DNA of 64,000 nucleotides from positions 1-64,000 of the forward strand of contig CAJWBH010000013.1 of NCBI GenBank assembly GCA_913019975.1, read 5' to 3'. Numbering within the stretch: the stretch's first letter is position 1; every line of letters starts with the position of its first letter. The notes beneath the pieces were generated by a model, which saw only the letters and a list, made by a program, of their open reading frames with translations, was not told the DNA's origin and searched no databases. Source of the DNA: Thalassolituus maritimus. Its GTDB lineage: Bacteria > Pseudomonadota > Gammaproteobacteria > Pseudomonadales > Oceanobacteraceae. A program made the translations under genes and the position numbers. Of the stretch, positions 8,120-17,252 are shown one piece after another.

Positions 8120-9748
8120 TCAGTTGGCGTTTTCGATCAGATAGTTCTCATAGTCTTTACGCAGGTCAATTTTCAGCAACTTACCGGTCGCGGTATGAGG
8201 CAGAGACTCTACGAAAATAACGGCATCGGGCATCCACCATTTAGCGATCTTACCTTCGAGATATTCAAGCACACTGGCCTCATCAACGTCGGCACCTTCA
8301 TTTTTGATCGCCAGTAAGATCGGACGCTCATCCCACTTGGGATGACGAGCACCGATCACACAGCATTCTGCCAAATCCGGGTGGCCTACCGCTGTATTTT
8401 CAAGGTCAATCGAGCTGATCCACTCACCACCAGACTTAATAACGTCCTTAGAGCGGTCAACGATGTTCATATAGCTGTCAGGGTCGATCGTCGCCACATC
8501 GCCGGTATCAAACCAGCCGTCTTCAAAACTGGAGGTATCGTCGTTGTTGTAATAGCCGTTCACCACCCATGGCCCACGAATCATCAGGCGACCGTATGTC
8601 TCACCGTCATGCGGCAGGCGATTACCTTCGTCATCAATAATCTTGATTTCGATACCAAAGATAGGGCGGCCCTGCTTACGCTGAAGCTGGTACTGCTCTT
8701 CTTTAGGCAGTTTCGCCATGATCGGGTTCATCGCATTGATCGTCCCGATCGGGCTGGTTTCGGTCATCCCCCAGGCATGAATCAGGAAGGCATCGTGCTT
8801 CTGATCAAAGTCTTTAATCATCTGCAGAGGCGCGGCAGCACCACCAACAATCACGTTCTTCACTGATTCCAGTTTCTTACCAATGCTGTCCATATGATTC
8901 AGCAGCATCAGCCATACCGTCGGAACACCTAACAGCAGATCAGGCTCTTCTGCTTCGATCAGCTCCCACAGAGAAGCGCCATCCATCCCTGGCCCCGGGA
9001 ATACCTGCTTGGCCCCAGTAATACATGCAGAGTACGGCGTGCCCCAGGCGTTCACATGGAACATAGGAACAACCGGCAGGAAGCATGAACTGGATGACAG
9101 GCCCATCACCTCTTCACCGACGGAAGCAAACGCGTGCAGGCAGGTTGAGCGGTGTGAATAGAGAACGCCTTTCGGGTTACCCGTGGTACCTGAGGTGTAG
9201 CACATGCTGGCACCTTTGGTTTCAGGAAACTCAGGCCATTCAAATTCGTCGGATTCTGCCGCCAGCAGCGTTTCATAACAAAGCGCATTAGGTAGCTTGG
9301 TCTCCGGCATTTTGTCTTCATCACACAAAATGATGAAGCCTTCGACGTTACCGATATGTGGAAGGATCGCCTCGAGTAGTGGCACGAAGGTCAGGTCGAC
9401 AAAAATGTAGCGGTCTTCAGCATGATTGATGATGTACACCAACTGCTCGGCGAACAAGCGCGGGTTAATGGTGTGCAGTACCGCACCAAAGCCAGAAATA
9501 CCGTAATACAACTCGAAATGGCGATAGTTGTTCCACGCCAGTGTGGCTACACGATCGCTGTCCTGAATATCAAGACGGGTCAGCAGGTTAGCCACTTTAC
9601 GGGCACGGCTGGCAGCGTCTTTCATGGTGTAACGGTGAATATCACCTTCACAGCGACGACTCACAATTTCAGTATTCGGGTAGGTCGCTTCCGCATGCTG
9701 CAACAATGTTGATACCAGCAGTGGGCGATCCATCATCAGACCTTGCAT
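8120..9748 (-). CDS. Fatty-acyl-CoA synthetase (AMP-binding)
   Basis: I start at ATG 9748 ([11 protein letters not shown]), which has GGAG upstream; an in-frame ATG at 9829 would add 27 unlikely residues. The 542-residue product is an adenylate-forming ligase: [11 protein letters not shown] (AMP/ATP loop, near 182), HAWGMTET near 320, WFDTGD near 410, [13 protein letters not shown] near 430 (hinge and A8 motif) and [10 protein letters not shown] with the catalytic lysine near 522. It belongs to the medium/long-chain acyl-CoA ligases of the FadK/AlkK type and activates free fatty acids to CoA thioesters. The nearby crotonase, PF10118 protein and Baeyer-Villiger-type oxygenase fit alkane or lipid use. 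Exact chain length cannot be read. Confidence 0.92.
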   Translation of the reverse strand: MQGLMMDRPLLVSTLLQHAEATYPNTEIVSRRCEGDIHRYTMKDAASRARKVANLLTRLDIQDSDRVATLAWNNYRHFELYYGISGFGAVLHTINPRLFAEQLVYIINHAEDRYIFVDLTFVPLLEAILPHIGNVEGFIILCDEDKMPETKLPNALCYETLLAAESDEFEWPEFPETKGASMCYTSGTTGNPKGVLYSHRSTCLHAFASVGEEVMGLSSSSCFLPVVPMFHVNAWGTPYSACITGAKQVFPGPGMDGASLWELIEAEEPDLLLGVPTVWLMLLNHMDSIGKKLESVKNVIVGGAAAPLQMIKDFDQKHDAFLIHAWGMTETSPIGTINAMNPIMAKLPKEEQYQLQRKQGRPIFGIEIKIIDDEGNRLPHDGETYGRLMIRGPWVVNGYYNNDDTSSFEDGWFDTGDVATIDPDSYMNIVDRSKDVIKSGGEWISSIDLENTAVGHPDLAECCVIGARHPKWDERPILLAIKNEGADVDEASVLEYLEGKIAKWWMPDAVIFVESLPHTATGKLLKIDLRKDYENYLIENAN

Positions 9749-9857
9749 AGGAGTTCTCCAGAGGTGTTTATTTTTGTGCCTGTTACGATAGGTAGGTCGT
9801 TTACGAATGACAAGGTGGTTTGTGTCCAAATATAGAGGTCAGGGTGTAGCTGACCAT

Positions 9858-9884
9858 AAAAAAGGCCGCTCGTCGGCGGCCTTT
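9858..9884 (-). terminator. Intrinsic terminator of the first PF10118 gene
   Basis: AAAGGCCGC (9861-9869) pairs with GCGGCCTTT (9876-9884); on the minus strand it runs into TTTTTTATGG. It ends the gene at 9912-10781 before the acyl-CoA ligase start. Confidence 0.85.
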
Positions 9885-9911
9885 ATGTGACTAAGCTTCA
9901 AGTTTGGTCAA

Positions 9912-10781
9912 TTAACTGGCCGCTTTCAGCTTGTCTTTTTCTTTCTGCAGTTTCATGTCCTGCTCTTCACGGTAGAACTCGGTTTTCCAACGCTCGATCA
10001 GATCCATATTGTCGTGGTCCCATGGGTGGAAACCTTTCTTGAACCAGTCCAGGTAGTTTTTGGTTACACCAGTAAACATACCCTTCTTACCGGTCATGAA
10101 ACGCCAGAAGCCTTTGAATTCCTTCCAGGACGGCATTTTACGCTGCCACCACAGCAGTTTGATGGTGTACCAGCCGATGCGGTGGAAGAAAAACAGCGTG
10201 GCATACACCTGACACCAGCGCAGGTATTTCTGATCACCTTCGGTGCTCATAAAGGTGTCAAAGGCGACAGACTTATGCTCAATCTCTTCAACTGCATGCC
10301 AGTAGAGCAGGTCCTGCACTGACGGAGCCAGATTCTCTAAGGTCTCTGGGTAAGTCAGCAGATGCTCAGCAAGAATCGCAGTGAGGTGCTCCATGCAGAC
10401 AGTCATCGCCAGGCGGAACTTATCAGAGCGATTAACTACGTGCTTCTGGATGTAGTTGCCCAGGTCTTTGTCGAGCGCAACCGCGTCGAAGCCAAGCTCG
10501 CGCAGGGCTTCATTCACGCGCTCATGCTGACGGCTATGATGTCCTTCCTGACCAATAAAACCGCGGATTTCTTCCTTCAGCTTTGGGCTTTTGATCTTGT
10601 CGCGATACTGACGGACAGAAGCGATAAACTCGCCCTCACCCGCAGGAAAGGTGGACGACAATGCGGCAAAAAATGCAGAAAGTAATGCGTTATTGTCGAA
10701 GAAATAAGGCGTATCCAGTTGCTCGAACGGCATCGACATGTGCCGTGGCTTAATGGCCGGATGATCTGCAGTTGCTGTCAT
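9912..10781 (-). CDS. Predicted metal-dependent hydrolase, PF10118 family (copy 1)
   Basis: A 289-residue protein of the uncharacterised PF10118 family. The conserved metal-ligand-like pattern is intact: GQEGHHSRQHE (about 76-86), CMEHLTAILAEHL (about 128-140) and WHAVEEIEHKSVAFD (about 160-174), an E-x2-H-x3-H, E-H and H-x3-E-x2-H arrangement resembling ferritin-like di-iron proteins. A hydrophobic stretch rich in Phe and Trp follows (YATLFFFHRIGWYTIKLLWW), suggesting membrane association. It is the most divergent of four copies in this window; the others are tandem at 54-57 kb. It has its own terminator and lies between an acyl-CoA ligase and DUF188 (divergent), so it appears monocistronic. 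Biochemical function is not known; lipid or hydrocarbon processing is a guess from context. Confidence 0.85.
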   Translation of the reverse strand: MTATADHPAIKPRHMSMPFEQLDTPYFFDNNALLSAFFAALSSTFPAGEGEFIASVRQYRDKIKSPKLKEEIRGFIGQEGHHSRQHERVNEALRELGFDAVALDKDLGNYIQKHVVNRSDKFRLAMTVCMEHLTAILAEHLLTYPETLENLAPSVQDLLYWHAVEEIEHKSVAFDTFMSTEGDQKYLRWCQVYATLFFFHRIGWYTIKLLWWQRKMPSWKEFKGFWRFMTGKKGMFTGVTKNYLDWFKKGFHPWDHDNMDLIERWKTEFYREEQDMKLQKEKDKLKAAS

Positions 10782-10944
10782 AGTGTCCTCCTGTCAGAAC
10801 AGGTTTAAGTCATCTGTTGTTGTGTTTTATTTATAGTCACCCGAGACGCATACCGGCAACAGGTTGAAAGCAAACAATCTCCGGTGAAAAAAAATACCGC
10901 TTTAGGTCATAATGTGTGGCAAATAACTGACAGGCTGATCAACT

Positions 10945-11406
10945 ATGCCAACGATCTGGGTCGATGCCGACGCCACGCCAAAAGCCGTTCGAGAGATCAT
11001 CTGTAAGGCGGCTATACGCACCGAAATGACCACACGTTTTGTCGCCAACCACAGGGTTCCGGTGACGCCGCACCCGTGCATTACTTCACATCAGGTGGAG
11101 CCGGGCTTCGATGTCGCAGATAACTACATCGCGCAGGAAGCGGTCGCTGGCGACCTGCTGATTACCCAGGATATTCCTCTCGCTGCCGAGGTTATGGAAA
11201 ACAAAGTCGACGTCATCAACAACCGGGGCGAGACCTATAACCCGCAGACAATCCGGCAAAAGCTGCAAATGCGTGACTTTATGGAAACCCTGCGCTCTTC
11301 GGGCGTCCAGAGTGGCGGGCCTGCGGCGTTTTCAGACAAAGATAAGCAAACCTTTGCCAACTCTCTGGACCGCTGGCTGGCGCGCGCAAAACGGGCATCC
11401 ACATGA
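10945..11406 (+). CDS. yaiI: YaiI/YqxD family protein (DUF188)
   Basis: The 153 residues are a full-length member of UPF0178. MPTIWVDADATPKAVREII at the N-terminus carries the conserved DADA(C/T)P motif, and DNYIAQEA...DLLITQDIPLA near 58-80 contains the acidic residues of a PIN/NYN-like nuclease fold. The family's function is unknown. The stop codon overlaps the start of the PanE-like gene (ATGA), implying translational coupling. CAGG lies 11 nt before the start. Confidence 0.92.
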   Translation: MPTIWVDADATPKAVREIICKAAIRTEMTTRFVANHRVPVTPHPCITSHQVEPGFDVADNYIAQEAVAGDLLITQDIPLAAEVMENKVDVINNRGETYNPQTIRQKLQMRDFMETLRSSGVQSGGPAAFSDKDKQTFANSLDRWLARAKRAST

Positions 11407-12410
11407 AAATAGCAGTTCTGGGCGCGGGAGCAATCGGTTGCTATCTCGGTGCCGTATTGAGCAAACACCATGAAGTTACCCTGATCGGGCGTGAGCGACT
11501 GATCAATGCATTCAACCGTGCCGGACATATGGCGCTGAGCGATTATCAGGAAAGGGACTGCCAATACTCAAATCTGACCGTCACGGATTCGACAGATGCT
11601 CTGGCCTCTGCGGACCTCATTCTGCTCACAGTAAAATGTCTGGCAGTCCACGAAGCTGCCCAGCAACTTCAGGCATTTGCAGCGAAGACAACGCCCGTCA
11701 TCAGCCTGCAGAACGGCATCGGCAGCGACGACATGCTGCGGCAGCTGAGGAACCCGGTCATCCGCGGCATCGTCGGCTTCAATGTCGCCCCCATGGACAA
11801 CTGTCGGTTTCATCGTGGAACCGAAGGCGATGTTTACTGCGAAGAGCTGATTGATAGCACTATCGCTAATGAACTCGATAGCGCCTTTTATGACATGGGG
11901 TTCCGGCTACACACGACCTCAGGCTTCGAGGCATTACAGTGGGCAAAATTACAGCTGAACCTCAATAATGCGATTAACGCAGTGAGTAACCTGCCACTGA
12001 AGCAGGAGCTTGAAACCCGAGGCTACCGGACCATTCTCAGCCTGGCGATGAGCGAGTTAATAGAAGTCACCAAACAAGAACAGCTGAAGCTGCCGAAATT
12101 AACCAAACTGCCTGCACGATGGATTCCTGTCCTCCTGAAGGCTCCTGATTCATGGTTTAAGAAACTCGCCTCTTCAATGCTCGCGATTGATCCTCAGGCG
12201 AGATCGTCAATGTGGGAAGATCTTAACAACCAACAAGCAACCGAAATTGACTACATTAATGGCGCAGTTGTCAGAGCCGCTCACGCGCTGGGTCTGCAAG
12301 TACCTGCCAATTTGACGCTTATTGAGTTAATTAAAGATATCGAAGAAGGTCGGCGAACGCCTGGAATTCCGAGTGATGACATTCTCGAAGAAATAAAAAA
12401 GCGGCGCTGA
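11403..12410 (+). CDS. 2-dehydropantoate 2-reductase family protein
   Basis: A 335-residue ketopantoate reductase-like protein. The Rossmann motif GAGAIGCYLGAVL sits at residues 7-19, LTVKCLAVHEA near 75 contains the usual lysine region, and SLQNGIGSDD near 100 is the family signature. A C-terminal helical domain follows, with WAKLQLNLNNAINAVSNL near 180. PanE makes pantoate for coenzyme A, but genomes often hold several paralogues with other 2-oxoacid substrates; this one is longer than E. coli PanE (303) and is coupled to DUF188 rather than panB/panC, so I leave the symbol empty. An inverted repeat overlaps its stop codon. Confidence 0.85.
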   Translation: MKIAVLGAGAIGCYLGAVLSKHHEVTLIGRERLINAFNRAGHMALSDYQERDCQYSNLTVTDSTDALASADLILLTVKCLAVHEAAQQLQAFAAKTTPVISLQNGIGSDDMLRQLRNPVIRGIVGFNVAPMDNCRFHRGTEGDVYCEELIDSTIANELDSAFYDMGFRLHTTSGFEALQWAKLQLNLNNAINAVSNLPLKQELETRGYRTILSLAMSELIEVTKQEQLKLPKLTKLPARWIPVLLKAPDSWFKKLASSMLAIDPQARSSMWEDLNNQQATEIDYINGAVVRAAHALGLQVPANLTLIELIKDIEEGRRTPGIPSDDILEEIKKRR

Positions 12411-12422
12411 ATCAGCGCCGCA
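12395..12422 (-). terminator. Intrinsic terminator for the monooxygenase gene
   Basis: GCGGCGCTGA (12402-12411) pairs with TCAGCGCCGC (12413-12422); on the minus strand it is followed by TTTTTTATTTC. It lies between the convergent reductase and monooxygenase genes and overlaps the end of the reductase coding sequence. Confidence 0.8.
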
Positions 12423-12477
12423 AAGAGCAGGCTTCGATCGGTCTGTAAGACCCGCCTACCGTATGACTAACTTTTCA

Positions 12478-14025
12478 TCAGGCAACCGCTTCTGCTTTTT
12501 TCGCTTTCGCCGCTGTCACCTTATTGCCTTTCGTTGCCGCATCCACTTTTACCCAATCATAGTGAGCGGTGACGACACTCTTGTTACGCTTCCAGAACTC
12601 CAGCGTTGAGTAAGGCCAGAGAACAAAGTTTTTACCATCGGACTGCTGGTACCAGCTGGAACAGCCAGAAGTCCATACAGATCCTTTAATGCGCTCCTGA
12701 ATCTCTTCGTTGAACTGATCCTGTGCGGTTTTCTTCACGTTCAGGTAATCAACACCACGATTCTTCGCTTCTTTCATACATTCAAGAATGTAGTGAACCT
12801 GCGCTTCGATCATGAAAATGATGGAGTTGTGACCCAGACCAGAGTTTGGTCCGACCAGTTCAAACATGTTCGGATACCCTGTGACTGTATTCCCCAGGTA
12901 CGCTTCAGCGCCGTCTTTCCAGTCTTCCAGAATGTCGTGGCCCGGCAGACCTTTCAGATTGAATTTATCCATATATCCGCGAGGATCTACGATAAACCCA
13001 GTGCCCAGAATAATGGTATCGCACTCACGTTCTACGCCATTTTTATCAACGATAGAGTTCTCTCGAATTTCGCTGATGCCATCGGTAACCAGGCCAACAT
13101 TTTTACGGTTAAAAGTTTTATACCACTTGTTCGAAATCAGGATACGCTTACAACCAATGGTGTAATCCGGCGTGAGTTTCGCACGTACTTCCGGGTCTTT
13201 AACCTGAAGGTTAATAAAGCGCTTCGCAAAGAACTCCACGGCTTTTGCAATGGCTGGGTTAAAAATCGGCCAGACACGCATTTCATTCGTGAAGTACAGA
13301 CGTGAACGATACAAGCGACGCAGCGATGGAAACTTATTAAATACCCATTTACTGGCCTTACTATATGGGCGCTCGTCACGAGGAATAACCCAGGCCGCCG
13401 TGCGCTGATATACATCAATCTGTTCTACATCCGGAGCAATCTCTGGTACGTATTGAATGGCACTACCACCGGTACCGATCGACGCGACCTTTTTACCTTT
13501 CAGGTCATAGTCATGGTCCCACTGAGCCGAATGCATGACCTTGCCCTTAAACTTATCCAGCCCTGGGATATTGGGAATCTGAGGAACATGCAGAGGCCCT
13601 GTTGCCAGCACGAAGTAGCGGCACTGAACCGTCTGACCATCTGCGGTACCTACCGTCCAGATAGCTGACTTTTCGTCAAATTCAGCACTGTTCACTTCCA
13701 GCCCGAAACGGATATTCGGACGCACGTTATATTCTGCTACAGTATCGAGAATATATTGCTGAATCTCGTTCCATGGCGCGTAGCGCTTGGTCCAGTCAGA
13801 CTTATTAGTGAAAGAGTATGAATACAGGTGCGACTGAACATCACAGGCGCAGCCCGGATACGAATTATCGCGCCATGTACCACCCACTTCGGTGGACTTC
13901 TCGATAATGATGTAATCGTTAAGGCCTTTCTTCTGCATACCAATGCCCATCGCCAGGCCGCCAAGACCTGCGCCGATGATGACTGTATCTGTATACTTCG
14001 GCAGAGTGTTATTCATTTCTTTCAT
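12478..14025 (-). CDS. Flavin-dependent monooxygenase, Baeyer-Villiger type
   Basis: A 515-residue class B flavoprotein monooxygenase. GAGLGGLAMGIGM (about 18-30) binds FAD, GGTWRDNSYPG near 48 is the conserved substrate-region motif, FKGKVMHSAQWD near 158 is the Baeyer-Villiger fingerprint (FxGxxxHxxxW[P/D]), GTGGSAIQ near 185 binds NADPH, and ILGTGF near 345 is the third conserved motif. Such enzymes insert oxygen next to ketones; related proteins act in long-chain alkane metabolism (AlmA-like), but the GGTWRDNSYPG form is closer to typical Baeyer-Villiger oxygenases. The C-terminal tail is Lys/Ala-rich. GGAG lies 9 nt before the ATG. An AraC-family regulator is transcribed divergently 101 bp away, so it probably controls this gene. 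Confidence 0.88.
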   Translation of the reverse strand: MKEMNNTLPKYTDTVIIGAGLGGLAMGIGMQKKGLNDYIIIEKSTEVGGTWRDNSYPGCACDVQSHLYSYSFTNKSDWTKRYAPWNEIQQYILDTVAEYNVRPNIRFGLEVNSAEFDEKSAIWTVGTADGQTVQCRYFVLATGPLHVPQIPNIPGLDKFKGKVMHSAQWDHDYDLKGKKVASIGTGGSAIQYVPEIAPDVEQIDVYQRTAAWVIPRDERPYSKASKWVFNKFPSLRRLYRSRLYFTNEMRVWPIFNPAIAKAVEFFAKRFINLQVKDPEVRAKLTPDYTIGCKRILISNKWYKTFNRKNVGLVTDGISEIRENSIVDKNGVERECDTIILGTGFIVDPRGYMDKFNLKGLPGHDILEDWKDGAEAYLGNTVTGYPNMFELVGPNSGLGHNSIIFMIEAQVHYILECMKEAKNRGVDYLNVKKTAQDQFNEEIQERIKGSVWTSGCSSWYQQSDGKNFVLWPYSTLEFWKRNKSVVTAHYDWVKVDAATKGNKVTAAKAKKAEAVA

Positions 14026-14091
14026 TGTTTTCTGCTCCGTCGCGTTATTATGTTGTGTACTTTAGCCGGGGCAGTCAGCGCTCAACCATGT

Positions 14092-14104
14092 CAGGAATTT
14101 CCTG
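14092..14104. promoter_or_regulatory. Palindrome between monooxygenase and AraC genes
   Basis: CAGGAATTTCCTG is a perfect 13-bp palindrome in the 101-bp divergent promoter region, 67 bp upstream of the monooxygenase start and 23 bp before the AraC start. It is a candidate operator, though AraC proteins more often bind direct repeats. Confidence 0.4.
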
Positions 14105-14126
14105 CTAATTAACAATTTCGGCCACC

Positions 14127-15143
14127 ATGACCCTAAGATCGATACTTGCGCTCAGCTTTACCGCCGAGCAGATACATAAGAAATACGGCATAGACCCCGC
14201 GCCAGCTCTGGCTCGTAACGGTATTAACCCAGATCAGATTGATGCCTCGGCGGTGATTTCGCAGGCAGATGAACTGGCTGTGCTTTCTGACCTTTATGTT
14301 GATCTACGTCATGATCCGCTGGCAGCAATGAAGCTTTCGAGCACGTTTGGCATCGCCGCCTACGGTGCTTTTGCGATGATGTTGATGAGCTGCAGCACAG
14401 TAAAAGAAGGCATTGAGCTGGGTATCAAGTATCAGGAATTGAGCTATCTGTTCAGCCGACTCGACTTTGAAGTCAGCGGCGATCAGGCTGCACTGGTACT
14501 GCATCCCTATCATGTTCCCGAAGAACTGCACCGCTTTATTATCGATCGAGATGTCGCTGGCACCTTTCAGTTTCTCAGCATGATGCAGACCATGCTCGGC
14601 CAGCAGAAAATGCAGAAACTGATCTCTGTGCCTTATCCAGAGCCATTTGAAGCTGACTTCTATCGGGATACGTTCGCCTGCCCGGTCGAATTCGGGACCG
14701 ATGTCGCACGTTTCGTCTTTGACGCGGCACTTCTGGATCAGCCTCTGCCCAATGCTAACCCAACGGCCCTCAGCCTTTACCAGCAGCAATGCGACGAACT
14801 GCTGAAACAGCGCCGCCAGCCAGAAACGAACAATCTCAGCGACCGCGTTCAAAAGTATCTGGGAATGTTCCGGGAGGGCTATCCTTCTATCAATGAATGC
14901 GCCGATACCTTCAGCACCAGTGAGCGCAGTTTCAGGCGGCAGCTCAAAGAAGAGGGAACGACGTTCCAGCAGTTGCTCGAATCTGTACGTTCAGAGAAAG
15001 CGTGCCGTTTACTGGATACCACCGAAGACAGCATCGAAGTGATCGCAGGAAAGTTAGGCTACACCGAGGCGGCGGCCTTTATCCGGGCATTTAAAAAGTG
15101 GCACAGCATGACGCCGGCCCAATACCGAAAACGAGAGTCCTGA
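14127..15143 (+). CDS. AraC-family transcriptional regulator (OruR/ArgR-like type)
   Basis: 338 residues: an N-terminal effector domain of the AraC 'arabinose-binding' type found in OruR-like regulators (about 15-205), then two helix-turn-helix motifs at the C-terminus (INECADTFSTSERSFRRQLKEEG near 255-277 and IEVIAGKLGYTEAAAFIRAFKKW near 304-326). It ends with the family's TPAQYRK. Divergent orientation next to the monooxygenase suggests local activation in response to a lipid or ketone-like inducer (inference). No strong ribosome-binding site is visible before the ATG. A second regulator of the same type is at 26421-27476. Confidence 0.9.
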   Translation: MTLRSILALSFTAEQIHKKYGIDPAPALARNGINPDQIDASAVISQADELAVLSDLYVDLRHDPLAAMKLSSTFGIAAYGAFAMMLMSCSTVKEGIELGIKYQELSYLFSRLDFEVSGDQAALVLHPYHVPEELHRFIIDRDVAGTFQFLSMMQTMLGQQKMQKLISVPYPEPFEADFYRDTFACPVEFGTDVARFVFDAALLDQPLPNANPTALSLYQQQCDELLKQRRQPETNNLSDRVQKYLGMFREGYPSINECADTFSTSERSFRRQLKEEGTTFQQLLESVRSEKACRLLDTTEDSIEVIAGKLGYTEAAAFIRAFKKWHSMTPAQYRKRES

Positions 15144-15150
15144 GTAAACC

Positions 15151-15807
15151 TCAATCGTCTCCGAAGAGGCCACGCAGAGCATCCCGCTCATCAGCACTGA
15201 CGGCGCTTTCAGAAGGTTGAGGACGTTTGCTAACCACCTGATTGCGCCCGCCTCTTTTTGCCTCATACATACATTCATCGGCATTCTCGATCAGGCTCTC
15301 TGCTGTCTTTGCGCTGTTATCCGCAACAGCAACACCAATACTGGCAGTGACCTGAAGGTCGGTTTCATCAAGAGGTATAACGGTTTCCCGCAAAGCGTTA
15401 AGGCAACGCTCAGCCACCTGACGCGCCAACATGAGTTCGGTGGAGGGCAGAATCACGGCGAATTCCTCGCCACCATAGCGGCAACAGATGTCGAGTTTAC
15501 GGGTCTGATCCTGTAGCAGCTGAGCAACTGTCTGGAGCACCTGATTGCCACTCTCGTGCCCCCAAGTGTCATTGATGTTCTTAAAGTGATCGAGATCGAC
15601 CATGATCAGCGCCGTCGTCATGCCGGTCCGGCGGGTTCGTTCCAGCTCGTGTTCAAGACTTTTTCGGAAATGGCGGACGTTAAACAGTCCGGTAAGCGGA
15701 TCAGTCACAACCTGCTTGCGCAGTATCGTTACTTCATCGAACAGAATGCAATGCGATTCACCGACCGGGCAGTGGAGTTTCTCAACGAACATATCCTCTG
15801 GAGACAT
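15151..15807 (-). CDS. Diguanylate cyclase (GGDEF), soluble
   Basis: 218 residues with a short N-terminal region (about 30) followed by one GGDEF domain: DPLTGLFNVRHF near 36, DLDHFKNINDTWGH near 71, and the active-site RYGGEEFAVILP near 109. An RKLD motif five residues before GGEEF is the canonical RxxD inhibitory site, so the enzyme should be both active and product-inhibited. No sensor domain or membrane segment is present, so the input signal is not visible. It is convergent with the AraC gene (7 bp between stops). A second c-di-GMP protein is at 47.6-51.8 kb and a PilZ receptor at 45.3 kb. Confidence 0.9.
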   Translation of the reverse strand: MSPEDMFVEKLHCPVGESHCILFDEVTILRKQVVTDPLTGLFNVRHFRKSLEHELERTRRTGMTTALIMVDLDHFKNINDTWGHESGNQVLQTVAQLLQDQTRKLDICCRYGGEEFAVILPSTELMLARQVAERCLNALRETVIPLDETDLQVTASIGVAVADNSAKTAESLIENADECMYEAKRGGRNQVVSKRPQPSESAVSADERDALRGLFGDD

Positions 15808-15924
15808 ACGGGTACAACACTTCCCTGCGGCTGATCAAAAAGGCGATATACGTCTGAAGTATAGCCCAGCTACAGAAATCTGCTCTGCTACTGGTATTAT
15901 CTGCTGACACTCCGGACGATAGCT

Positions 15925-16707
15925 ATGAAAGAACAGAATTCAGACACCCAGAAAGATCGGAATTTTGACGATCTCGCCGAACGTTTCAGCCGAACCATTT
16001 ATGCTACTCCGCGGGGTCAGCTTCGCCTGATGGCGCTGGAACAGGACTTCAGCGACTGCGAGGTCGATATCGCAGGCAAGCAGGTTCTTGATATCGGCGG
16101 AGGCCAGGGGCAGTTCAGTCTTTCGCTTGCTAAACAGGGTGCGGATATCAGCCTCTGCGATATCTCTGAAGAAATGCTGCGTCTGGCTAATGACCTCTTC
16201 GCAGCAGAGAAACAACAGCTAACCACTCGCCCAGGGCGCCTTCAGGACGTTGAATCGCTCTTTCCCGGGCAATTCGACATTGTTCTCAATCATGCGGTTC
16301 TGGAGTGGCTGGAGCACCCTTTTGAGGCCCTGCCAGTGCTTGCCAGCAAAGTAAAACCTGGAGGCTGGCTGTCGCTGATGTTTTACAACCTGCATGGCCA
16401 CCAGTGGCGCCAGATTATGAACGGCCGGACTCACGCGCCTGAATCCGCCAACCCCAGGCTGCGGAAAGAAGGAAATGCCCCTCAGCACCCACTGAACCCG
16501 GATGACATTGAAGCAGCGATGACTGATCTTGGATTCGAACTGCTTCGTTGGCGCGGTATCCGCTGTGTGCATGATCATATGCATCAGAAAATCCGCGAGC
16601 GTATTGGTCAGGATGCCGTCAACCGCTCAGACCTCGAAACCGGGCTCAAAGAGCCTCACCGGCGGCTCGGGCGCTACGTGCACTTCTTACTTCGGAAAGC
16701 TCAATGA
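15925..16707 (+). CDS. cmoM: tRNA 5-carboxymethoxyuridine methyltransferase
   Basis: 260 residues resembling E. coli CmoM (SmtA). The diagnostic start DRNFDDLAERFSRTIYATPRGQLR at about 11-34 is followed by the SAM-binding motif LDIGGGQGQFSLSLAK near 54, ILDLS-like CDISEEML near 75, and LNHAVLEWLEHP near 118; GRYVHFLLRK closes the protein. CmoM methylates cmo5U34 of certain tRNAs to the methyl ester, aiding wobble decoding. The stop overlaps the DUF523 start by 4 bp. The gene faces away from the GGDEF gene across a 117-bp region. Confidence 0.9.
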   Translation: MKEQNSDTQKDRNFDDLAERFSRTIYATPRGQLRLMALEQDFSDCEVDIAGKQVLDIGGGQGQFSLSLAKQGADISLCDISEEMLRLANDLFAAEKQQLTTRPGRLQDVESLFPGQFDIVLNHAVLEWLEHPFEALPVLASKVKPGGWLSLMFYNLHGHQWRQIMNGRTHAPESANPRLRKEGNAPQHPLNPDDIEAAMTDLGFELLRWRGIRCVHDHMHQKIRERIGQDAVNRSDLETGLKEPHRRLGRYVHFLLRKAQ

Positions 16708-17201
16708 AGAAGCTACTGGTCAGTGCCTGCCTGCTCGGCGAGCCACTACGTTATGACGGTGATGACAACGCTGGCAAAGTCTCGCACCTGAAAACTCTGC
16801 TCGACCAATGGATGGAAGAAGGACGTCTTGTTCCTGTGTGCCCTGAGACACTGGGGGGCCTGCCCACTCCACGACCGCCTGCTGAAGCAGAACAAGGCGG
16901 AGGAAGCGCCGTGCTCGCTGGCACAGCGAAAGTGCATACCTATGAAGGTGACGACGTCACACAGGCCTTTATCCATGGTGCAGAGAAAGCGCTCGCTACG
17001 GCACAACGCTATCAATGCCAGGGAGCCCTGCTAGCAGCCAGATCACCTTCATGCGGTGTCAGCGAAATCTATGACGGCAGCCATACCAGAACCCTGATCG
17101 CCGGCGACGGCGTAACCACTGCGTTATTGAAACAGCATAATATTGTCTGCTTTACGCCGGATATGGCGGATGAACTGATTCAATGGATGAATCAGGATTA
17201 A
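16704..17201 (+). CDS. DUF523 family protein
   Basis: 165 residues of the DUF523 (YbbK) family: KLLVSACLLGEPLRYDG at the N-terminus, PVCPETLGGLPTPRPPAE near 49 and LLAARSPSCGVSEIYDG near 112 are its conserved blocks, with three cysteines (CLLG, CPE, SCG) that could bind metal or a cluster. Function unknown. ATGA overlap with cmoM means coupled translation. Its 3' end faces the minus-strand tRNA/repeat array. Confidence 0.92.
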   Translation: MKKLLVSACLLGEPLRYDGDDNAGKVSHLKTLLDQWMEEGRLVPVCPETLGGLPTPRPPAEAEQGGGSAVLAGTAKVHTYEGDDVTQAFIHGAEKALATAQRYQCQGALLAARSPSCGVSEIYDGSHTRTLIAGDGVTTALLKQHNIVCFTPDMADELIQWMNQD

Positions 17202-17252
17202 AGAAATCTGTTGTTCAAAGTGAAATAGGTACTTTTGGGAAGGTTTCTGAAA

